Origin: Mytilinidion resinicola
Taxonomy: Eukaryota; Ascomycota; Dothideomycetes; Mytilinidiales; Mytilinidiaceae
Reading direction: 5' to 3'
DNA length: 64,000 nt
Assembly: GCF_010093595.1 (NCBI RefSeq)
Contig: NW_022985462.1
Location: 318,948-382,947 of the forward strand
The notes under the pieces are model-generated. The model did not search any database, was not told the origin of the DNA, and saw only the letters and a list, made by a program, of their open reading frames with translations. The translations under genes were made by a program, and so were the position numbers. Below, one piece after another: positions 54,640 to 64,000 of the stretch. Numbering within the stretch: the stretch's first letter is position 1; each line of letters starts with the position of its first letter.

Positions 54640-54761
54640 TATATCAGGGAGGAGAGTCATTTCCCACGGGTTCTTCGGGGGCGGGGAACCCCGTTGAGAA
54701 GGAAAAGACGTTGTGGGGCACTGCTTCAACTAAATAATCGGATACAGAGGGGTGTACCAAG

Positions 54762-54794
54762 CATGCTGTCGGCATGCTACCGGCATGTCATCGG
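54762..54794. repeat. 11-bp imperfect tandem repeat x3
   Basis: CATGCTGTCGG, CATGCTACCGG and CATGTCATCGG occur head to tail. Intergenic; no function evident. Confidence 0.7.
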
Positions 54795-55993
54795 CAAACA
54801 CTCTCCGATCATACTGTCGGTCTGGAGGAGGTTGCAGAAAGTGACCGGCTGGCCTCCCCAGCCAATGGCAAAAGCCGTACGCTCAACATGCAAAGACCAG
54901 CTTACTGGTCATCTTACCTTGTAGCGGCCCGTATAATAAAAAAGCATGGTGACTGACTCTTCCCCGCCAAGCATGGATAACCGGCCCCGAGACGGGTTAC
55001 CCGCCACGGCCGCTGACGACTCGAGTACGACAGGCACGGTGCAGCTGTTTCTGGGGTTTAGCGAGCTGTTATGTATGCACATACTTTACAGTAGAACTCC
55101 CAAGGCCCACAAGTTTGCACTTAAGCTTTTGTCGGTGAGAAGTGAGAATGCTCCATTCGAGGAAGAACGAAGCATGAGAAATCCGGTCAACACGTCTCAA
55201 GCTTGAGTCTCTTAGCCACCGAAGCACTTCATGCGTGTTAATAGCACGTGATCAGCCTACTTCAGCTCCTTCAGAGAAAAAGAACAACTACCCAGTCCCT
55301 CCAGACGCACGTCTACGTTTGCGGACGCCAGAGCTAGGATGTGGCGCCTGGGCCGCTCGCCCCGGAGCTTCCGCCACGCCTACAATAGCACCGCCCTAAG
55401 GGGCCGCAGGGGCTTGACAGGTCTCCACTCCCGCTAGCGCGTCAATCATCTGCCATTCGGGGGTTTTATTGCCATGCGCCATCCCTGCAAGACCCGTCGG
55501 GCCGGGAGCCGTGCCCTCTCCCCGGTCTGTCGAGTGCGCTGGCGGGAACCTCATGCTCGTCCGTCCACCCAGCGCTGAAGATCCTGCACACATCATGGTG
55601 GCGCACTCCTTCGGCGCACCCCCTCACTTCCCCCATGCCGGAGGTCCGCAGCTAGATCCACAGTGAGGCTTATGGCCTCTGGAGATCGGCCTGTGTTCAG
55701 CTAGAGCTCTAGCCTTTGGCGTGCGCAGCTGATTGAACACGACTCGTTCTCTGCCGTTGCGCCGTTCACCTTGTCCTGGTGATAGTTCGGATATTCGATA
55801 GCGACCACGGCGACGTCTACTGATTGTTCCTGCATGGTCCCGGGATGGGCTAGATAGAGGGCAAAGCGAGCCATTCATCGAAGAGCAGCCCCGGAAGCCA
55901 ATCTGGGCGTACAAAACAAATAATGGCAGCTCCCAGATATCTCGGACACCCAGCCTTCCTGTGCATTCCTTGTCACTATCCCCTCCACCCATC
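54795..55993. other. Intergenic, no gene seen
   Basis: About 1.2 kb up to the second BBE-like gene, including its promoter. Long frames here (such as the minus-strand one at 55624-56193) overlap the oxidase exon and are shadows. Confidence 0.4.
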
Positions 55994-57737
55994 ATGAGGT
56001 TAGGTTTCAGCACTGCTGCGCTGTTGAGTGCAGCTGCAGGCTCTCTTGCATCAGACCTTGCCAACGTCACAGTGATCAAGGACTGTTCCTTTTGCGTAAC
56101 CCTCCCCTCGCTGTTCCAAAAGCAATTGAAAGACCACTGATCGGCCCAACAGTGTGGTGCACTTGCGGATGCGGGCCTCGCCAGCCGGATCACCTACCCA
56201 GGGTCAACCATCTACGAGGAAAGAGTGGATTCGTACTGGTCTCTGACTGCCCAGTTGACACCGTGGTGCATCCTCCAGCCACACAATGCCAAAGAGGTGT
56301 CCACTGCTGTCAAGGCTCTAGTCAAGGCCAACAAGAAGGAAGAGTGTCTGTTCGCCGTCCGAAGTGGAGGCCATACGACTTGGCCCGGCGCAGCTAACAT
56401 CGAGAATGGGATCACCATTGACTTGGGCTTGATGAACTCAACTACCTACATTGCAAGCAACAACACTGCACAAGTTCTTCCTGGCTCGCGATGGCTGGGT
56501 GTGTACGAGACGCTCGATGCTCTCGGAATCGCCGCAGCTGGTGGCCGTGCCGCAACTGTCGGAGTCGCGGGGCTGGCAATTGGGGGTGGCAATTCGTTCT
56601 ATGCTGCTCGCAAGGGGTTAGTGTGTGACAACATTGCCCAATATGAGGTAGAATTTGTATCAGCATGCTGTTTACCCTTGCTAATCGCCTCACAGGTTGT
56701 TCTGGCCAGCGGCGAGATTATCTACGCCAACAACAAGACCAACACCGATCTTTTCCGCGCTCTCAAGGGCGGTACCGGTAACTTTGGTATCGTAACCCGA
56801 CTCGACTTGGAGACCTTCCAAGGTCAAGATCTCTGGGGTGGCGTCGTCACCTACCCCAATTCAACCACCGACGCCCAGATCGAAGCCTTTGTGAACTTTG
56901 GCAACAACATCGTGAACGACCAATACGGGTCTGCTATTGTCATTTGGCAATACACCACCCAGAATGCGGCAACTATTCTCATTAATGCGTACGAGTACAC
57001 CAAGCCTCAAGCATGGCCTCCTGCCTTCGATGAGTTCAAGGCCATCCCTAACCGGACATCCGACTCTATGCGCTTTACCAACATGACTGATCTTACGATT
57101 GAACTTGAGCAAGCCGCCGGCTATCGGTATGTCAATCACGTGATGATATCCGTCCTTCACTAACATCCCCTCCCAGCGACACATTCATCACCCTCACCTT
57201 CGTTAACGACAAGCGCGTCGTCAAGAAGGCCGTCGACCTCCACAACATCGTCGTCGAAAAGGTGAAGGCTCACAAGGCCACCGGTAACTGGACCGTGCAA
57301 GATATGGTCCAGCCCATCCCGACCATCTTCACCAAGCACTCTGTCGAGAAGGGTGGAAACATGCTTGGGTTGGACCGCTTTGACGAGAACCTCGTTCGTA
57401 CGTGCAACTCGTCCCTATGCCCTATCTTCCGTTACTCTGTTCTAACAGTATGTCCACAGTCTTCCAAACCTACCTCGCTTGGGAGGGCGCCGAGCAAGAC
57501 GACTTCTTCCAGAGCACTGGCGATTGGTACATCGCGCAGCTCAGTGCCTATGCGAAGAGCATTGGCAAAGACAACCCGTATATCTACCTCGATTACGCGT
57601 ATGCGACGCAGAAGCCGTTGGAGAACTATGGCGCTGTAAACATCGCGAAGATTAAGGCTGCGGCGAAGAAGTATGATCCTACGGGCGTGTTCCAGAAGCT
57701 TGTACCGGGCGGGTTCAAGATCTCGAAGGTGCAGTGA
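55994..57737 (+). CDS. Secreted FAD-linked oxidase, berberine-bridge-enzyme-like
   Basis: Five exons, 55994-56095, 56153-56647, 56696-57126, 57177-57397 and 57460-57737, give 508 residues. A signal peptide (MRLGFSTAALLSAAAGSLAS) indicates secretion. The FAD_binding_4 domain has DSYWSLTAQL, RSGGHTTWPGA (His for covalent flavin), GGRAATVGVAGLAIGGG, and FRALKGGTGNFGIVTRLD. The BBE domain ends in KKYDPTGVFQKLVPGGFKIS. Several N-x-S/T sites fit a glycosylated extracellular enzyme. Substrates of such oxidases are typically sugars, oligosaccharides or natural products; not predictable here. It is related to, but clearly diverged from, the oxidase at 20794-22674 and has a different intron set. The gene looks intact. 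Confidence 0.9.
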
Positions 57738-58303
57738 GATGTTGATTGTTCTTTGGGGCGTTGGAGGCAAGCTGATGGAGGCTCAAGGTTTACGAGGGGG
57801 TTGAGGTGGGTGCGACGGAAACAGGTGTTGTTGATGTCGGACTGAGAGGTAGACTCTTGATAACAGAAGAAGAAACGAAAAGCTACACATGTATATTCTA
57901 TCTACTAGTAGATCTTTCACGGTCCCTAACTTCTAATAAGTAATCAACCACATTCGCTCGTTTCACTCTCTAATCTTCTTATGCACTCACATTGCACTTC
58001 TCTGAAAAGACGTAATACTAATCTTACAGGACCCAGGTCTTCAAGCCCGTACAGATAATACCTCCTGGTAATTGAAGACGATTCTTTCTGACCCTGTACC
58101 GCTTGCCCATCCAAAGAGCTTGATGAACAAAACCCAAAAGAGCAAAACAAAAAAGTGCCTGAGAGCCCATCTCGCAACGCCGAACCGTCCCGCAAGCCCT
58201 CCTTGATTCTGGATATCCCACACCATCTACACCCGAACCCCTGAAACCCGTCAACCAAGCTAGCCTAGCCAGTCGCCATCTCCCACCCCCCCCCTCTTCC
58301 CCT
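57738..58303. other. Intergenic, convergent 3' regions
   Basis: 566 bp between the oxidase stop and the first cysteine-rich gene's stop. Minus-strand frames here overlap each other and have no start or domain support. Confidence 0.4.
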
Positions 58304-58528
58304 TCACGCTTCAGAAAAGCCTTCGTGAGAACCGCAGACTCCCTGGATCTCATCCGGTGTCTCGTTGCCGAATCTCGGTGGGTCCGAATTCGAGCAAGCG
58401 GATTCTGAACATCCTTTCCCTCCGCAATGAGAGCAGTCTCGACTCTGGCTAATTATGACTCGTTTGCACCCGCAGAGGGCCCATTTTCGGTGGAAGGCGA
58501 TGCAGGTTTTAGCGCGTTTGATAGCCAT
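58304..58528 (-). CDS. Small cysteine-rich protein, array copy 1
   Basis: A single exon of 74 residues with 8 Cys. The order is C9-x9-C-x-C-x10-C-x2-C-x4-C-x4-C, with a conserved DCSHC centre, and it aligns with the next gene (AKTCIAFHRKW versus AKDCITVHRTW; DCSHC versus NCSHC). There is no signal peptide, so it is probably intracellular; paired C-x2-C motifs and a His suggest zinc binding rather than disulfides, which is inference. A conserved TATA block lies 283 bp upstream of the ATG. I know no named family for it. Confidence 0.6.
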   Translation of the reverse strand: MAIKRAKTCIAFHRKWALCGCKRVIISQSRDCSHCGGKGCSESACSNSDPPRFGNETPDEIQGVCGSHEGFSEA

Positions 58529-58804
58529 GCTGGTTGGTGGATGTGAGGTGTGTTTGAGGTTTTTGGAGGAAGGTTTGGCTTTGAGAGGGTGATTAGTATG
58601 GATAGTGTTCTTGAGATATTGTTGATAGTACCTGGAAGAGTGTAAGTTGCGGTATAGCTTGTTCGTGTGAGATCTGGAGAGGTCTTGGTGATGCGAATGA
58701 TATTAGTAGGTTTGGAGATGGTAGAAACTTCGGCGTTTGTATGACCAGTGTTGGATGGATTGCTATAGAGGTGATGAAGAAGGAAGAAAGGCGTCTGGGG
58801 AAGT

Positions 58805-58860
58805 TTAATCTTCTTATACCCTTAGGTCGAGATGTTTTGACTCTTTGTGACCATATCGTG
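58805..58860 (-). promoter_or_regulatory. Conserved core promoter block, copy 1
   Basis: On the minus strand, a TATA box reading GGTATAAGAA (58820-58811) is preceded by a CTCGA word and GAGTCAAAA. The same arrangement precedes the other two cysteine-rich genes. Confidence 0.6.
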
Positions 58861-59287
58861 GAGCTCTGATGACCTAGTACGAAACACATGTAATCTCAGG
58901 AGTCAAGATTCGGAAAGGAGGAAGTATAAATAGCCCTTCTGACTGGATAGTTGAGTTTTCATGAAAGGAGCGATAGACCTTCGCTGTCAATATATTACAT
59001 TTCCGCATCTCATAACTACTCTTGCACTCCTCCAAAAACCTGAAAATAAAACCATACTGAATGCAACAAACAAAGGAACCTAAAATCTAAATACACATCA
59101 AAAAAGGAAGACAAAAGAAAGCAAATTCCAAGAAACCAATCCAAACAAAAATACATGCCCGACTCATCAGCCATGCCGTAACCACATCCACTGCCCAAAA
59201 ACCAAATTATTCACATCGCAGTCCTTAGACCAACTCACTAGAAACCCTAGCTGTCTCCCTAAGATCGGCCGCCCATAATGACCAATC

Positions 59288-59518
59288 CTAATCGGAGTCC
59301 GTAAGCCTGCAACCGCAAAATCGAGGACACTCCCGCCTCGTCTCCTGCTTTCCTGTTCTGCCACTCTTCGAGCATTCATATGATGAGTAGCACTTTCTCT
59401 TGCAATGAGAGCAGTTTGTGCCCTTGTAGACAATTTCATCGCCTCTGCAGAGGCATGCCCAGGTTCTATGAACCGTTATGCAGTCTTTGGCTGTGCCTGT
59501 CTCAATGATATCCCACAT
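59288..59518 (-). CDS. Small cysteine-rich protein, array copy 2
   Basis: A single exon of 76 residues with 10 Cys, from the ATG at 59518. An ATG at 59617 in the same frame would add 33 residues, but the alignment with copy 1 supports the shorter start. The Cys order is C13-x8-C-x-C-x11-C-x2-C-x3-C-x5-C, then a Cys-rich tail (ECPRFCGC). It has no signal peptide or membrane helix. Upstream, sequences resembling splice sites (near 59650-59790) suggest leader introns between the promoter block and the start. Function unknown. Confidence 0.6.
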   Translation of the reverse strand: MWDIIETGTAKDCITVHRTWACLCRGDEIVYKGTNCSHCKRKCYSSYECSKSGRTGKQETRRECPRFCGCRLTDSD

Positions 59519-59959
59519 CAGGATGGAGATGGCGACTGGTTGGGAGGATGTTTTGTGTGGTGTATTGTAGCGTCGTTTCCGGTGGTTATGAGAGCTATGA
59601 TTGGTTTTAGTATACATGTAATTCTTCTGCTAACGTAGTGTAATCAAAATCTTACTTCCGAGAACCAGGTTTGCTTTTCTTGGTGGATATGAAGAACGGA
59701 ATTCCGATTGGGTTCGAAGATTTGTGAAGCCTAAAGTTCCTCTGTGAGTATTGATTTATACTCTAGCTTCATTGAACTCTTACCTTCAACGCAAATATCG
59801 CTTTCGTAGCCGAGACCGAGTGTCCGAGTTTACTGTATGGTTTCTAGAGGTATTCGAGGAGTTTGAAAAGTCTGGAGAAGATTTGTGATTGTATTGGAAG
59901 CTGTGTTGAAGATTTTCTCGGTGCGTTTGATGATGAAAAAGAAGAGAAGGGTTCGAAGA

Positions 59960-60015
59960 AAATAAGCCTTCTTATACCTCATGTCGAGAGGTCTTGACTC
60001 TTTCTGACTCCTCAA
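59960..60015 (-). promoter_or_regulatory. Conserved core promoter block, copy 2
   Basis: GGTATAAGAAGG on the minus strand (59977-59966), preceded by CTCGACATGA and AAAGAGTCAAGAC. It matches the blocks at 58805 and 61001. Confidence 0.6.
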
Positions 60016-60350
60016 AAAAGCTACTGTGAGACTTTCCGTAACATGTCAAAGCTCGTGGATCGAGTTTGAGAGTGTGCAACATGACTGATAATTATGACAG
60101 ATGCTTTAGCATCTATCAGTAGCATAACAGACATCTAGTGTTGATACATCGCATTCGCACATCGCATGATCTACTCCTATTCTACTCCGCATGTCCACAG
60201 ATCGAAACCACGAAAAAGACAAGAATGTTCAAAAAACAGGAGAACCCAAAAAAATCAAAAAGACTTAAAAACAGAAAGCAAGGAGCCTCCAAAAAACCAA
60301 TAAGCATTCAATAAAATCCGATCCATCGGAAACCCAGGATTGCAAGCCCT

Positions 60351-60641
60351 TCAAACTTCCACAAGCTTCCCTAAACGGCCATCACACACGGGGCATCCAT
60401 ATCGCATACGAAGCCCCTTCTTGCTAACCCCTTTGCACTTTTCGCAATCTTTCTGGCCGCAAGTCTCTGACTCATTCTCTGGCATTTCATACTCTCTGTC
60501 TTCATTAATACAATCCTTTATATTGCATTTCCTCTCTGTCTTGCACACAGAGCAGCCATCTACCTTATTGAGGACGCAAAAGGTATTATCGCACTTCTCA
60601 TAAAATGTTGCAACCACGAAGCAGTCCTTTTGGTTCACCAT
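60351..60641 (-). CDS. Small cysteine-rich protein, array copy 3 (longer)
   Basis: A single exon of 96 residues with 12 Cys. The first Cys block keeps the array pattern (QKDCFVVATFYEKC, then GCSVC, KCNIKDC). An acidic linker follows (NEDREYEMPENE), and a second Cys pair set (TCGQKDCEKC, YGCPVCDG) that copies 1 and 2 lack or have only in part. No signal peptide. The start is the first ATG, and the TATA block lies about 360 bp upstream. It is the most diverged member. Function unknown; zinc binding is plausible. Confidence 0.6.
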   Translation of the reverse strand: MVNQKDCFVVATFYEKCDNTFCVLNKVDGCSVCKTERKCNIKDCINEDREYEMPENESETCGQKDCEKCKGVSKKGLRMRYGCPVCDGRLGKLVEV

Positions 60642-61000
60642 TTTGGCAGTGTAGATGAGGAAGTCGATTTGGGCATTGGGTTATGGGATGTGGATGCTGG
60701 CCTTGCGAGCGGTGGTAATGGCTATAGTGGATGTTAATGTCCGCCCAGTTCTTATATAGTAGCAAAATGCGAAACGTTACCTTCGAGGATGAACTTTCCT
60801 CTTCTCTACCGAATCAAGTTCTGAAAATGGTGTGATGGTACCGAAAGACAGTCGAGGTATAGAAGACTTTCAAGGCTGAATTGGTGGAATGTTGTTCAAT
60901 TTGATATGATGGAGGAAGAATTTGATGTGGAATACCGAAGCTCGTATTGAAAATTTTCGTTCGTGGGTGATGAAAGAGAAGAGTATACGAAGCAAAATTC

Positions 61001-61055
61001 ATACCTTCTTATACCATCCATGCCGAGAACTTCTGACTCCCAACTTCTTCATGAG
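61001..61055 (-). promoter_or_regulatory. Conserved core promoter block, copy 3
   Basis: GGTATAAGAAGGTAT on the minus strand (61015-61001), preceded by CTCGGCATGG and GGGAGTCAGAAG. It is shared with copies 1 and 2. Confidence 0.6.
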
Positions 61056-61157
61056 TGCGTCCGTGAGCCATCATGAAACAAAGCATCGTGCGTTGGTTTC
61101 GGAGGTAATCATGGGGAAATGTTGACCGTGCTCTGTGACTGGACCATCGACGGGTTT

Positions 61158-61602
61158 GATACAATGGAAATTGTACAACCTTTTGACTCAACAGCTGCAT
61201 GTCGGCTGGGGCACTCCTCACGGCGGTATCGAGGGTGCAAGAGTGGACCTATCTAGAGTCATATTCGGGAGCACCACATGAAGGTTGACACAGTGGAAAT
61301 TAGACTACCCTTTGACCGAACAGCTAGCTGTGAGCGGGGCCACTCCTCAGTGGTATCGAGCAAGCAACTATGAAGCCCGCAAAGTGAGATTTGAGATATG
61401 GCGGAACATGTACATTGATTCTTAGCGTCTTGCTCGATTCCATGCGCACTCGGTTGACACTGCGTGGGGTGCTCCTACAGGCTTTTAAATCCTAGACTTG
61501 ATGTCAATGTTGCCGCAGCGGAATTTGGACTACCCTTTGACTGGCTGGCTACCTGATAGCTGAGGCCGCCCTCACAGTGGCATCGAGCGAGAAAGAGCAG
61601 AG
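61158..61602. repeat. Degenerate tandem repeat, three units
   Basis: Copies begin near 61158, 61288 and 61512. Each has TGGAAATT or GGAATTT, then ACCYTTTGAC, an AGCT or GGCT word, a GGGCACTCCTCA-like word, and GGTATCGAG or a close variant. A partial copy may lie near 61440-61480. There is no open frame. It could be a decayed transposon or a duplicated regulatory segment. Confidence 0.55.
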
Positions 61603-61844
61603 CCCGAGCAGTCAGATATTCGTGTGCCTAACCTTATGACCAAGGACACTACGAGATGAGTCCCATTTCGAACACGAACCCATTTCTGGCACCAACGAGG
61701 CACATTTAGTCACAGAAGCAACATCCTTTCTATTCAAAACACTAACTACACGTCAGCGCCGAACATGAGACTCATGCACAAGTTCCGACTCTATCATACA
61801 GAACTAACTCCATATTCAACACAACCAATTACACACAGGACCCC

Positions 61845-64000
61845 TTAGCGTCGCCACTTATCGTACATATCCCGATCTTCCCTCCGCTTCGTTTCCTCCC
61901 GCTCAGCCATCTCAGCCTCTGCAAGTTCCCGTGCTTGTTTCTCCCAATATCTGACAGCGGCTGGATGGGCTGAACGGACTGGGGGGGCTGGCGGTGGTAG
62001 ACCTGAAGGAGGAGGGGGAGCTCCATTTCTTCCGTAAGCCTGCGAATCGGAAAACTGCGAGGGCTTTCGCGAGTCTGTTTTCTTGTGTGGCGGTGGACCT
62101 GATGGACGAGGCGGGGCTCCAACTTTTCGGTAAGTAATAGAAGCAGGAACTTGAGAGGGCTTTCGCGAGTCCACTTTTTTGTGTGTTGGGGAGGCTGGAG
62201 GGGAGATGTGGTGCTTCTCTGCCTGGGGTGGCGCTCGACCCCTGGAGTAGCAGTGCTGGGAGTGGCGCTCCCGCGCTTTTTCGCTCAAAATCTCCTGTCC
62301 ACAATCTTTGTAGGAGGATGGCTTCGGAGCTGGACGAGCGGTGTGGCGCGTACGCTCATCTGGCCGGTTCTCTTGCGGTGCTGAAGCGGTCTCAAGCCCG
62401 AACTGGGATTTGGCTGGTGGGGCATGAAACCTTCGCGCGAGTGGTTGCGAAGTCAGAGAAGGGAGTTTAGTTTGCTCACGCTTCACTTGTTTCTTCTCCA
62501 CCCGTTCACGCTCCGCTTGATCCTTCTGAGCTTGCTGTCGTTCAGCTTCTTCCTTTTGAGCTTGCTCTTTGTCGGCTTGCTCGTTCGCCGCCTGCTCTCT
62601 CGCTGCCTTGCGGGCCTGCTTCAATTCCACCTCAGCCTTCCTCTCCTTTTCTTCTTTCGCTAGCTTGGCCAAGTGAGTCAGGCGCTCCTCATCTTGTTTC
62701 TTCAGAAGTGCAGCCTTCGGGTTCCGCGCTCGCAGCGTGGCCAGATACTCCTCATTCTCTTTCTCCTGGGCTTTTCTCACCTTGACATTTTCTCTCCATT
62801 TATTGCACCCTGGCGGTCGCTCGTTGGGTGAAGACGCCACAACGGGAGTCGAGGGGTCATATTTAGAGTCAACCGACTGGGATTGCAGCGGCTTTGCAAC
62901 ACTATTAGGAGTCCGGCTGGGAGCGTCCACGACCGGGCCTCCAAAGGGAGGTCTCGCCAGCTCCGTCATCGGTTTGATTGGTACCGAGCCCAAGGTAAGG
63001 GTTTCGGAGTCCTCCACCACCTCGCCCTCCTCCAGCTCGGACTCCTCCAGCTCGGACTTCTCCAAGCGCTCTGTCTCCCTGAGAGCCCATATTCGCTTCG
63101 GCGCCTGTGTTGCGTCCTTCTCTAGGATCTCCTGACGCGGCTCTGTGATTTGCTGCTCCAGAGGGTGGGCTTCGATCATTGGTGTATCGTTTAGCAAGCT
63201 CGAAGCCGAAGGGCTGTGGGGCTTCTCCGTTGAGTCTTGGCTGCTGGAGCCCAGAGCGAGCACTGGCGAGCTGCTGATTGGGTTGCTGTTGTTCTTGGGG
63301 ATTGAATTAGTCCGTTTCGGTCGCTCGTCTTCGCTTTCGAAGCTCCTAAAATCGGATATACACTTACTCATACCACGATCATCGCGCTCGAGCTTTATAG
63401 CCTGGTGCCCTGAGTCAGACTTGTAGGCTGAGTCTGATGAAACAGAGCTATGTTGTGTGCCATTGTGCTCTGGATTGAGATTGGGCGAAGGGAAGCTGCC
63501 GAGTGATTGATCCATTGAGGCGACCGTGATGCGTTGAGTACCTGGCGCTGGATCGTGTGCAGTATAATTATTTGACGTAAGTTCCACGGTGGGCTGCGAG
63601 CGCGACTTAGCTTGTGCATCTTGTGCGTCTTCGTGGAAGATGGCTACTGAAGGCCGGACACTCCCGTGTCGAGGTGTAGCACGTCGAGCTACAGAAGAAC
63701 CCCCCCTGGTCTGTAAAGACCGAGGCGTGAGCCCGGGAGGGACAGAGACGCTTGGCTTCGCGACCAACCGGGCGCCAGGAGATCTGATGTTGGCCTGTTC
63801 ATTCAGTTGGCGTTGCAGCTGCTCGTTCTCTAGATGTGCATTGTCGAGCTCCTGCTGTAGAGATGAGTTTCGCTGCTCCAACTCTCGGATCATGCCCTCC
63901 GCTGCTATACGCTGGGCAATCTCCTGGTCTAGCTCGGATTGGAGAGACACTGCTCGTGCTTGGGATTCTTTACGTCGAGTGCGCTCCTCGTACGCGACGC
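61845..64000 (-). CDS. Coiled-coil, Pro-rich hypothetical protein, 5' partial
   Basis: The frame is open from the right edge (first full codon at 63998) to the stop at 61845, giving 717 residues; the start is outside the window. It opens with a coiled coil (SLQSELDQEIAQRIAAEGMI, SSLQQELDNAHLENEQLQRQ). A long Ser-rich disordered part follows, then an acidic stretch (ELEESELEEGEVVED) and a long charged helix rich in Ala/Glu/Lys/Gln from about 62750 to 62490. A short Cys/His patch (KDCGQEILSEKARERHSQHC) fits one zinc site. Proline-rich tandem repeats with DSRKPSQ come next, and the C-terminus is basic (EDRDMYDKWRR). It could be a cytoskeletal or polarity scaffold; I recognise no named family. 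Confidence 0.75.
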   Translation of the reverse strand, partial: VAYEERTRRKESQARAVSLQSELDQEIAQRIAAEGMIRELEQRNSSLQQELDNAHLENEQLQRQLNEQANIRSPGARLVAKPSVSVPPGLTPRSLQTRGGSSVARRATPRHGSVRPSVAIFHEDAQDAQAKSRSQPTVELTSNNYTAHDPAPGTQRITVASMDQSLGSFPSPNLNPEHNGTQHSSVSSDSAYKSDSGHQAIKLERDDRGMSKCISDFRSFESEDERPKRTNSIPKNNSNPISSSPVLALGSSSQDSTEKPHSPSASSLLNDTPMIEAHPLEQQITEPRQEILEKDATQAPKRIWALRETERLEKSELEESELEEGEVVEDSETLTLGSVPIKPMTELARPPFGGPVVDAPSRTPNSVAKPLQSQSVDSKYDPSTPVVASSPNERPPGCNKWRENVKVRKAQEKENEEYLATLRARNPKAALLKKQDEERLTHLAKLAKEEKERKAEVELKQARKAAREQAANEQADKEQAQKEEAERQQAQKDQAERERVEKKQVKREQTKLPSLTSQPLARRFHAPPAKSQFGLETASAPQENRPDERTRHTARPAPKPSSYKDCGQEILSEKARERHSQHCYSRGRAPPQAEKHHISPPASPTHKKVDSRKPSQVPASITYRKVGAPPRPSGPPPHKKTDSRKPSQFSDSQAYGRNGAPPPPSGLPPPAPPVRSAHPAAVRYWEKQARELAEAEMAEREETKRREDRDMYDKWRR

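Noticed and set aside
57944..58258. Minus-strand 104-codon frame beyond the first cysteine-rich gene
   Set aside because: Overlapping frames in all phases and no ATG context. The Cys pattern of the array ends at 58304.

Overview
The window is nuclear DNA of a filamentous ascomycete (Pezizomycotina). The evidence is the many short spliceosomal introns, mostly 46-100 nt with GT-AG ends and CTAAC/CTGAC-type branch sites, and a gene set typical of that group: Clr5-domain/ankyrin proteins, a fungalysin (M36) peptidase, berberine-bridge-like FAD oxidases, a PTH11-like rhodopsin-fold receptor, a Zn2Cys6 regulator and a Ser/Ala-rich GPI-type wall protein. I cannot name the species.

Layout. 1-8.6 kb is conserved core: the 3' end of a ClC chloride channel, a six-exon RING / low-complexity / RS-domain gene, a hormone-sensitive-lipase-type hydrolase and a small unknown gene. 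8.6-15.3 kb holds degenerate repeats followed by two tandem Clr5-ankyrin paralogues. 16.7-31 kb carries a fungalysin whose frame is broken by a 20-bp tandem repeat, a BBE-like FAD oxidase, a histidine phosphatase ending in a PCNA-binding (PIP) box, an epoxide hydrolase, several unknown genes and a secreted wall protein. 32.7-39.7 kb has three large or disordered unknown proteins. 40.1-44 kb is a decayed stretch: an amino-acid permease relic, a BTB protein and a ubiquitin-specific protease (USP) pseudogene. 44.7-53.4 kb encodes a C2HC+Zn2Cys6 regulator, a tail-anchored CBM48 protein and a PTH11-like receptor. 53.4-64 kb has a MITE-like inverted-repeat element, a second BBE-like oxidase, three tandem small cysteine-rich genes with a shared TATA promoter block, another degenerate repeat array and the 3' part of a coiled-coil gene.

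No co-regulated pathway is evident: the catabolic enzymes are not clustered with a backbone biosynthetic gene, so I do not call a secondary-metabolite cluster. The most unusual items are the PIP-box phosphatase, the three-copy cysteine-rich array with conserved promoters, the RING-RS fusion, and two genes (fungalysin, USP) each broken by a short tandem duplication whose unit is not a multiple of three. Exon boundaries were deduced by eye from splice consensus and frame continuity. Boundaries and products are therefore predictions.
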